A DNA stretch of 64,000 nt. Origin: Foliamicus sp965115835. Lineage in GTDB: Bacteria > Pseudomonadota > Gammaproteobacteria > Steroidobacterales > Foliamicaceae. Below, piece by piece: positions 53,414-60,496 of this stretch. The stretch is taken from NCBI GenBank assembly GCA_965115835.1, contig OZ220471.1, forward strand, positions 1,054,001 through 1,118,000, in the 5' to 3' direction. The notes under the pieces were generated by a model, which was given only the letters and a program-made list of their open reading frames with translations, was not told where the DNA came from and did no database searches. Position 1 is the stretch's first letter; every line of letters begins with the position of its first letter. The position numbers and the translations under genes were made by a program.

Positions 53414-54975
53414 CTAGGAGCCTGTGCGCCGTAAGATGACGTGAGGCTTGGCGAATCGTCCGGAACCTCAACAACTGCGTCTTTGCGCGGGTGCCGTTGG
53501 CCTGCGGGCCGTGGAATGACTGTCTGGCGGCTCAAGAAAGCCCGAATCGCCCCCCGATCCGCCCCAAGGCCGGGCGGAATCCCGGTCATGCGGCTGCCAA
53601 ACACCCACGCATCCTCTTGATGTTCAACGCCAGGCACACCAAGTCCCACTCGCCGCGTACCTTGTGAAGGCCGCGCACACTGAACCGTCGAAATCCCAGC
53701 GCCTGTTTGATCCACCCGATCGGCGCCTCCGAAAGCCACTTGCGCTCGGCGTATTGTGCACGACCCGCCTCCGTCGACAGCTTCGCCGCCATGCGCGCTT
53801 TCGCCGGATACTTGTGCGCGTCCACCGCCGCCTTGCGACGACCCTCCCGACCCAACGCCACATAGCCGTCTACTCCGAGCGCCTCCAGCTTCCCAAGGTC
53901 GGATTCGTTGCAATACCCCGCGTCCGCCAGCACCGTCGCCGGACGCTTCCCATAGATCGCCTTCAATTCATCCAGCGGCTTCACCAACTGCCCCTGGTCG
54001 CTGGCGTTCGACGACACCTGCGCCGAAACGATCATCCGGTTCGCTCCATCCACCGCCAACTGCGCGTTGTAGCACTGCTGATACCCTTGCGCAGAAGTCT
54101 TCATGATCCGACTCTCCGGATCCGTGAAATTGTCCTGCGCCTTCTCCTCGAGTTCCCCATACCCCCGCTTGTAGCACCACCCACCCTTCGGATTGCGCTG
54201 TTCACCGGGCCGCCGACCGCGCGCATCGTCCGCCTCACGCGCACGCGCCTCAATACGAGCCTTCGCCGCACGAATCGCCGTCAACCGATCTTCCCGACGA
54301 CGCAACTCCTTCGGCAACTCGTCGCCCCGATACTCTTCCCCAAAGCGCTCGTCCTCCGACTCATCCACCGTTCGCGCACGATCCAGCAACAAACCAATCT
54401 CCGACTCCAAACGACGCTCTTCCTCCCGCATCCGACCGTAACTCATCGCCTTGCGCTTGGATGCGTTCGGACGAACCTTGGTTCCGTCTATCGACAGCTT
54501 GCCAAAGTTCGCCACGCCCAACTCGCACGCCAGACGAACCATCTCCACAAACAGCCTCTTGAAGTCCGACAAATGACGACGACGAAACTCGCAGATCGTC
54601 CGGTGGTTCGGAAAGTTCCCCGCCGCCAATACCCGAAACGCCACATCTTCCTCCAGCTTGCGCGCCAAACCGCGCGAGGAAAACACACCCGTCGCATACC
54701 CGTAGATCAGCACCTTCAGCATCATCCGCGGTTCATACGGCGACTTGCGACGACCGTCGCCTTCATACGGCGCGTAAAACACACCCAAGTCCAGATCGTC
54801 CACCAAGTCGCTGACATGGTGCGCCAAGTGACCCTCCGGCAGCCAATCCTTCATATCCGGCGGAAGCAACAAACCCTGATTCGGGCAATACGGGCGAAAC
54901 GTCGTCGGCATCTCAAAACCTCCACTTCCCTATATGGGAATTATCGCATTGCGTTCCTACGGCGCAGGCTCCTAG
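53414..54975 (-). mobile_element. IS1182-family insertion sequence
   Basis: Terminal repeats GAGCCTGTGCGCCGTA (left) and the complement of GAGCCTGCGCCGTA (right) are each bordered by CTAG, a probable 4-bp target duplication. The element is inserted in an older IS1380-family remnant, part of which continues at 54976. Confidence 0.75.
53586..54911 (-). CDS. IS1182-family transposase
   Basis: 441 residues. It begins with the typical FRPYCPNQGLLLPPDMKDWLPEGHLAHHVSDLVD and contains FGKLSIDGTKVRPNASKRKAM with the first Asp, a central ADAGYCNE with the second Asp, and a C-terminal Y-x(2)-R-K-W-L-S-E-A-P-I-G-W block ending in the catalytic Glu region. Frame intact; probably functional. Confidence 0.88.
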   Translation of the reverse strand: MPTTFRPYCPNQGLLLPPDMKDWLPEGHLAHHVSDLVDDLDLGVFYAPYEGDGRRKSPYEPRMMLKVLIYGYATGVFSSRGLARKLEEDVAFRVLAAGNFPNHRTICEFRRRHLSDFKRLFVEMVRLACELGVANFGKLSIDGTKVRPNASKRKAMSYGRMREEERRLESEIGLLLDRARTVDESEDERFGEEYRGDELPKELRRREDRLTAIRAAKARIEARAREADDARGRRPGEQRNPKGGWCYKRGYGELEEKAQDNFTDPESRIMKTSAQGYQQCYNAQLAVDGANRMIVSAQVSSNASDQGQLVKPLDELKAIYGKRPATVLADAGYCNESDLGKLEALGVDGYVALGREGRRKAAVDAHKYPAKARMAAKLSTEAGRAQYAERKWLSEAPIGWIKQALGFRRFSVRGLHKVRGEWDLVCLALNIKRMRGCLAAA

Positions 54976-55150
54976 CGCTGGGTTACGAGGACCGCAATGA
55001 CCATGACGAGTTGCGCCACGACCCGTTGATGGCGTTGCTGTGGGCCGCCCGTACTGGACGGGTGCGCGCTGGTCACATCGTCGCAACTGTGACCGTGCGC
55101 TGGCCGGTTCAAGCATCTTGAACCGCTTGGGGTTGGGCACACAGGGACGA
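54976..55150 (+). pseudogene. IS1380-family transposase fragment
   Basis: The frame LGYEDRNDHDELRHDPLMALL matches the IS1380-family hallmark. After a frameshift, LAGSSILNRLGL recalls the family's LAGKSTLNRLEL. Everything else is missing. The IS1182-family element is inserted at its left edge. Confidence 0.75.
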
Positions 55151-55319
55151 ACACCTCCCGATTGTCGAAAAGTTTCGGGGTGCATCCTATATGTCTGGCT
55201 GTCCAGATTCAGATAGTATGATGTTCTGACCTCGCAAACTTATGCACGGAAGGCTTTATTCCGCAGTATCAGTGATCTTCTGGACATCTTCAATCCCCGC
55301 CTCACCGTGCGTCAATTCT

Positions 55320-55481
55320 ATGAAATTGGCCAAATCAATGCATCCTTACTTCGGTTGGCTTGTGCTGCAGATGATCGAGACTGGCATCCACGACCTCAGT
55401 GACCCACTTGACGAGAAAGAAGTGAAGCCTTGGTCAACCGGTAGCCATAGGTGCCGCTACATCGTAAAGGCAACTACATGA
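55320..55481 (+). CDS. Possible small protein ahead of the ATPase operon
   Basis: 53 residues (MKLAKSMHPYFGWLVLQMIE onward, ending STGSHRCRYIVKATT); an ATG at 55242 would extend it to 79. It ends in an ATGA overlap with the next gene, which argues for translation. A different frame at 55225-55415 (ALFRSISDLLDIFNPRLTVRQ) also looks coding, so a frameshift may have split one gene. Not recognised. Confidence 0.35.
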   Translation: MKLAKSMHPYFGWLVLQMIETGIHDLSDPLDEKEVKPWSTGSHRCRYIVKATT

Positions 55482-55744
55482 GTGCGGAAAGCAAGAAGCC
55501 GATCACGGAAAACGATGACAGCACTCTGGCGAGCAGGGAGAATGTCAGAGAGTCCGCCGCGTTGCAGGCCAACTTCGAGCAACTGATCGCGCATCTGCCC
55601 AAGGACAGCCTCGCTGCAAAACTCGTGACCGCCTACGCGACACCAAGCGAAACTACGCCCGCCGATGCTGTCGCGAAGGTCGCCGCAACCCGTCTTGATG
55701 AACTGAAGCAAAGCCATGACGACACCGAAGATCAAAAAGATTGA
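55478..55744 (+). CDS. Small partner protein of the Rad50/RecF-like ATPase
   Basis: 88 residues starting MSAESKKPITENDDSTLASR and ending in an acidic TEDQKD. It is helical and hydrophilic (NFEQLIAHLPKDSLAAKLVTAY). It overlaps the ATPase gene by 29 bp, so the two are translationally coupled and the product probably binds or restrains the ATPase. Not recognised. Confidence 0.6.
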   Translation: MSAESKKPITENDDSTLASRENVRESAALQANFEQLIAHLPKDSLAAKLVTAYATPSETTPADAVAKVAATRLDELKQSHDDTEDQKD

Positions 55745-58241
55745 GGTTCAGGGCTTCCGTGCGTTTGGCCGAAAGGGACAGACGCTCTTGTTCGACTCGG
55801 TACTTGCCGCCATCTGGGCATCCAACAGCCAAGGCAAGACTAGTCTTGCCGAAGCGTTCGAGTTTTTGCTAACCGGACAGATTGTTCGACGCCAGCTTGT
55901 AGCTAGTACCCAAGACGAATTTGCTGACGCCCTGCGCAATGCCCATATGCCGGCCCACATGCCCGCCTATGTCGAGGCAGAGATCACCGACACAGACGGC
56001 AAGCTACACAGGATCAGGCGGACACTTATCTCGGACTATGCCAAGCGGAAAGACTGCCAGTCAGCGCTGCAAATTGATGGCAGAGACGTGAAGGAAAGCA
56101 ATTTCGCTGCCCTCGGCATTGAGTTCTCACAACCGCCGCTCGCCGCGCCGGTGCTGGCGCAACATACGCTCGGCTATCTCTTTTCGGCCCGCCCAACGGA
56201 TCGCTCCGCATATTTCAAGAAACTCCTTGAGGTCACGAACCTAGAAGAGTTGCGTGGCGCGGTGGCTGTACTCGACACCAAGTTCAAAGCCAATGAGAAC
56301 GACCAGTGGTGGGTACAGCTTAAGGCTGCCGCAGCGATCAAAGACGCGGCGCCATTCCTGACGCCCCTCAAGACAGCTGTTCCGACACGTGCCAATATTG
56401 CCACCGCTCTTGATGAGGCGATCACAGCTATCTTGTCCACGAACGGACAGCCATTGTCGGCGATGCCCGACGAGCGCTTGGCAGCGCTTGACGAACTGCT
56501 CCTCAAGTATCGTGCCCGGGCTTTCCCTGTTGACGGATTTGCTAGGAAAAGGCTAATAAATTGGGAGGAACCCGCCCAAGGAGAATGGGACAAGCTCAAT
56601 GCCTACTTAGCGGTGCGCGAAACGGTCGAGGAGGAAACGCGCCGACTGACTGTGCTCTTCAAGGAGGCCTTGGCTATCCCCACCGTCGATACGGCGACGC
56701 AACCCATCGATTGCCTGCTGTGCGGCAAAGAAGGCAGCCTGACACCCGAGCGCATTGCGCTTATCCGCACACGGACGCAAGAGACCGAGGCCTTTCAGGC
56801 CGCCAATACAGCTGCGATGGACGCTCTGCACGGCTTGGCCGCGTCCGCCCACGCTCTTGGTACTGCCACTGCCGCCTGCCCCCACTTTCTCACTATGAAT
56901 TCAAGGGAGCGTCGGCTCAAGGGGTTCCGAGTAGAGCGTATTCGGGTGTTGCTGGGAGCGGATGCGCCTGCTGTCGTTGATCCTTGGCTACAGGCTCTCC
57001 GCAACCTTGCCCGCGCGCGAGTGGACATTGCTGCCACCGCCAGAGCTCTCAGGGCCGAAGTCAACGGCTATATGGAGAAACCAGAGACCCTGCCTCATTT
57101 GCAACCCTTAAGGAGCCGCTTCAATGACGCTACCACCGCTTATAACAGTTTCTCGAAGCTTCTGAGGCTCTACATTGATGCTCAAAAAGCTCTCCTGGAA
57201 CGGATCGCGGCCGTCATTGATCCTGCTAGTGACGCTGGCGGCTGGCAGGCACTCATCAATCTTGCCAAAGACCAAGATTTGCTTCGAGCAAGCCTGATTG
57301 AGCGCCAAGCCCGGGTGACTCTGCAAAGGGAACTGAAGGAAGCGATACGCCAAATCGACAGGGGTAACGAGAAGGTTCTCGACAACAAATTCGCGGATCT
57401 GAGCAACGATATTCAGCACTGGTGGGAGTTGCTCCGCCCGGACGAGGCAACCTTCTTTTCGGCCGTTAGACCCCGTGAAGGTGCGCGGCGTACCGTGGAC
57501 ATCAAGGCCGGCCTATCGCTTGACGCCGGCCGAATCGCCCCGAAGTTGCGAAATGTCATCGCTGTGTTCAGCCAGTCCCAGCTTCACTGTCTGGGCCTCG
57601 CGCTCTTCATCGCCCGCGCTCTGCGCGAGGGGGCCGGTTTCGTGGTGCTTGATGATCCGATCTTGGCAAGCGATGAGGATTATCGGGCTTATTTCAAGAC
57701 AGCCTTCCTTGAGAAGTTGATCGATGCCAATGTCCAGATAATTGTCCTTACCCAAGACCAGAAGATGTGGAAGGACTTAGAGCAACGATATGCCTACAAG
57801 AACATTGACATGTTCCAGTTGGCTTTAATAAACCGGTCGGCTGGCACAAAGGTCACCAATAAAGGCGACAACCTCATAGCCATGCTTTCTCGTGCCAAAG
57901 TGCTCGTACAGGGCGGCCTCCCCGAGGAATGCAAGCAGGCGGGTGAACTTCTGCGTAATGCCGCAGAGCGGTTCTGCAAGGAGATGCTGGTCAGGGACCG
58001 GTGGGCCAAGGGATACCGTGAAGCCGCCCTAAGTGATTATGACGGCAATAACCTCGGGCAACTAGAACCCAAGGTGAGGCGGTTGCTCACGGCTGATCCG
58101 TCGCACTCAGGCAAGCTGCGCTCAATGGGTAGCCAACTCAACCCTGCCAAGCACGACGACGACACGCCCGATCAAGGCACCATCAATGTCGTCCTCGGCG
58201 ATCTAAAATGTCTTACAAAGAAGTATCTTCCTTACGCATAA
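55716..58241 (+). CDS. Rad50/RecF-like ATPase with CxxC hook and HEPN-like tail
   Basis: 841 residues. A degenerate Walker A (ASNSQGKTSL, about 35-44; the usual first Gly is Ala) follows an SMC-type start (KKIEVQGFRAFGRKG). A CLLCGKEG pair near residue 333 lies between helical arms, like a zinc hook. The ABC signature FSQSQLHCLGLALF (about 618) and Walker B FVVLDDPI (about 641) complete the head. The C-terminal 100 residues (LLRNAAERFCKEMLVRD ... SQLNPAKHDDD) look HEPN-like. An abortive-infection role, with the tail as RNase, is inferred. Confidence 0.65.
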   Translation: MTTPKIKKIEVQGFRAFGRKGQTLLFDSVLAAIWASNSQGKTSLAEAFEFLLTGQIVRRQLVASTQDEFADALRNAHMPAHMPAYVEAEITDTDGKLHRIRRTLISDYAKRKDCQSALQIDGRDVKESNFAALGIEFSQPPLAAPVLAQHTLGYLFSARPTDRSAYFKKLLEVTNLEELRGAVAVLDTKFKANENDQWWVQLKAAAAIKDAAPFLTPLKTAVPTRANIATALDEAITAILSTNGQPLSAMPDERLAALDELLLKYRARAFPVDGFARKRLINWEEPAQGEWDKLNAYLAVRETVEEETRRLTVLFKEALAIPTVDTATQPIDCLLCGKEGSLTPERIALIRTRTQETEAFQAANTAAMDALHGLAASAHALGTATAACPHFLTMNSRERRLKGFRVERIRVLLGADAPAVVDPWLQALRNLARARVDIAATARALRAEVNGYMEKPETLPHLQPLRSRFNDATTAYNSFSKLLRLYIDAQKALLERIAAVIDPASDAGGWQALINLAKDQDLLRASLIERQARVTLQRELKEAIRQIDRGNEKVLDNKFADLSNDIQHWWELLRPDEATFFSAVRPREGARRTVDIKAGLSLDAGRIAPKLRNVIAVFSQSQLHCLGLALFIARALREGAGFVVLDDPILASDEDYRAYFKTAFLEKLIDANVQIIVLTQDQKMWKDLEQRYAYKNIDMFQLALINRSAGTKVTNKGDNLIAMLSRAKVLVQGGLPEECKQAGELLRNAAERFCKEMLVRDRWAKGYREAALSDYDGNNLGQLEPKVRRLLTADPSHSGKLRSMGSQLNPAKHDDDTPDQGTINVVLGDLKCLTKKYLPYA

Positions 58242-58341
58242 AGGCTCTCGGTCAATTTTCTACTTGCAATACGGGTCAGCCATGTGCGCAATCGGTCCCC
58301 TCGGGAAAGCTCAGCCTTCCTCCTGCGGATCGGCAGCACCG

Positions 58342-58765
58342 CTACGGTCTCACAGTCACTTTGGAGGTGCGCCGGGCGCGGGAGAATATTCTGGCGATGG
58401 CTTGGGACGGGGCGAGGCTGTGGGCCTCCGGGTTGGTCGGTGCGTTGCTGTGCCTGACGCTGATCTGGGTGCGGAGGGACGGGCACCGAACCCGGCGCTT
58501 CGCCCATGAGCGCGCGTTTGCACAGGAGCGACTGCCCTTAGTCGAGGGAAAGACTGGCGTTCGCGCCACCATCGCCTGAACGGATTTGCATCGGCGGCTT
58601 CTTCGCCCGGGCCTGCTGTTCTGCGTCCTGAGAAACCGGATACCAAAGGCGCGGGGATGCAACGAAACCGCCAGCAGCAAGAACGGCGACTCGGCGCCTG
58701 CCCGCCACCCGTGAGTCAGGCGCGACTACGGGCGCTGGCTCTGATGGTCGCCTCGACCGGCAAAA
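58342..58765 (+). pseudogene. Duplicated remnant: end of traD-like gene and start of traI
   Basis: This segment aligns base for base, with many substitutions and a few indels, to 60078-60515: the end of the truncated traD-like gene, its tail GGGCGCTGGCTCTGATGGTC, and the first codons of the second traI. Here the relaxase frame ends after about 13 codons and the membrane-protein frame has an early stop. It is a broken duplicate from a past recombination. Confidence 0.75.
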
Positions 58766-58935
58766 TTGCTTATTCAGCTCAGTGACCGAACCGAGGTGTA
58801 GCAGGGTCAGGGTGTTGTCTGGACAGGGCGACATGGCTCTTGAAAAGCTCAGGCCTGAACACCACATCGTGTTACTACGGCAGGAAATACTTCAGCGTAG
58901 TAGCACCAAGCAAACTCGAAAAGGAGGTGATAGCG

Positions 58936-59076
58936 ATGGCGCGAAAGAAGAATCTTGAAGTAACGGGCAAGAAAGCAGCGTCCGCTGCATCCAAAGTACT
59001 TCGCAACCCGAGAGCTAGCAAGGCTGCCAAATCAGCAGCGGGCTCTGCGCTCACCCAACGGCCAAACAAGAAGTAG
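58936..59076 (+). CDS. 46-residue basic Lys/Ala-rich protein
   Basis: MARKKNLEVTGKKAASAASK then VLRNPRASKAAKSAAGSALT and QRPNKK. The start is fixed by a perfect AAGGAGGTGA (58921-58930) five bases upstream, the best ribosome-binding site in the window. The composition resembles small nucleic-acid-binding or histone-H1-like proteins; function unknown. Confidence 0.65.
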   Translation: MARKKNLEVTGKKAASAASKVLRNPRASKAAKSAAGSALTQRPNKK

Positions 59077-59127
59077 GCTGGCCTTTCCACTATTGATTGA
59101 GCGGATTTTATATTCGCTTTTCTGTCT

Positions 59128-59157
59128 ATGTTCTTGGCGTGATTGCGCCAAGAACAT
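59128..59157. terminator. Hairpin with 12-bp perfect arms downstream of the 46-residue gene
   Basis: ATGTTCTTGGCG and CGCCAAGAACAT enclose a 6-base loop 51 bp after the small gene. No T-run follows on either strand, so termination is uncertain. Confidence 0.4.
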
Positions 59158-59815
59158 AAGTGCTTATTTGGGCTCTGAAAGGATGGCCACCTTGATCGGT
59201 GTAGTGGCGAATCCGCCCTAAGGCGCAAGCTATCACGAAAAGGAAGCTGCCGCGGAAAGTATCCGCCCAAGCACTGGCATGCCCATGTTTGGTCAGGCAA
59301 TGGCAATAAATCGCCCGGTCTCGAAGACCCGGTCGTCCCCAACGACTCAAGGCGGCGCTGAAAAGTATAGTGCCGAATGGCTCGGGGAAGTGCCTTGGCC
59401 GCAGGGTGGCGAAGGCTGCCAAAGCCTTGGTGCAAAATGACTTTCACGGTTCCAAAGTCCGTCTTCCTCACCAAGCTGGTCGAGGGTGATGAGCACATTG
59501 TCGAGGTCCACAGCCGGGTGGCAGGCACACCCTTCCGGCCCATCAATGCTGCAATGTTTGTCCGCAGGATCAGAGCAGACCAAAGCTTCAATCATAGCCC
59601 TGCTGATATCGGCGCATGTGTGTCGACAAATCATTGGTATTCCTAAACTAATGTGATCAGAAAGGACACGATTTCGCATCATTTTTCCGCTATGATGGCA
59701 ACGGGAACATCCCGCAAAGACTCCCTGGAAACCGCCCCATGACCCGGCATTTTGACAGGATGCGGCGATATTCCGGCAACGACCGCAGCAAGGAGAGCTA
59801 TCACTGGAAAACCGC
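59158..59815. other. Gap without a recognisable gene
   Basis: Short open frames exist on both strands (for example 59377-59646 plus and 59347-59682 minus) but none reads like a known family or has a convincing start. The stretch may be decayed transfer or IS DNA. Confidence 0.4.
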
Positions 59816-60496
59816 GTGCATCACAGGCGCCGCAACGGATGGAGGAGAGCCTTCGATCCCGGGTTGTGGCGGGCGGCTCGCGCCGTCGGGATGGTGGGCG
59901 CGGCGTCGATGGCGATCCTTGCCTGCGCGGTCGCATTGGCGCGGGATACCACGGGGCATGACTGGTACGCGGCTGTCAGGATTACGACCGCCGACCTTTT
60001 GATCGCTGTCGGCTTCGACGAAGACGCGCCAGTCGAATACCGCAGGGCGGACGGATCTGTCGAGACCGTCAGCCGCTTCGGTCTCACAGTCACTTTGGAG
60101 GCTCGCTGGGCGCGGGAGGATATTCTGGAGACGGCCTGGGACGGGGCGACGCTGGGGGCGTTGTCCGGGTTGGGCGGCGCGCTGCTTTGTCTGGCGCAGA
60201 TCTGGGGGCGGAGGGACGAGCGCCGAACCGGGCGCCCCGCATACGAACAGGCGATTGCGCAGGAGCCCGAAGCGCAGGAGGGACTGTCCTTGTCGAGGGA
60301 AAGGCTGGCCTCCGCACCGCCATCGCCCGCACCGGGCTTTGCATCGGCGGCCCCCTCGCCCGAAGCCACCGTTCTGCGTCCCGGGAAACCGGATGCCGTG
60401 GGCGCGGGATGCAACGAAACCGCCAGCGGCAAGAACGACGACTCGGTGCCTGCCCGTCATACAAAGCCAAAGCGCGACTACGGGCGCTGGCTCTGA
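59816..60496 (+). CDS. TraD-like membrane protein lacking the ATPase domain
   Basis: 226 residues. The first 120 match the TraD membrane module at 24343: a helix, then HDWYAAVRITTADLLIAVGF and EYRRADGSVETVSRFGLTV, then a second helix (LGALSGLGGALLCLAQIW). The ATPase domain is missing and a Pro/Ser/Ala tail ends DYGRWL, close to the TraD ending CDWL. The stop overlaps the second traI start exactly as traD does. Either a deletion remnant or a stand-alone membrane adaptor. Confidence 0.6.
   Translation: MHHRRRNGWRRAFDPGLWRAARAVGMVGAASMAILACAVALARDTTGHDWYAAVRITTADLLIAVGFDEDAPVEYRRADGSVETVSRFGLTVTLEARWAREDILETAWDGATLGALSGLGGALLCLAQIWGRRDERRTGRPAYEQAIAQEPEAQEGLSLSRERLASAPPSPAPGFASAAPSPEATVLRPGKPDAVGAGCNETASGKNDDSVPARHTKPKRDYGRWL

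Noticed and set aside
55716..58241. Assignment as LmuB of a Lamassu system or as RloC
   Set aside because: The hook and ATPase are compatible, but no LmuA or LmuC-like gene is present and the RloC anticodon-nuclease triad could not be located with confidence.
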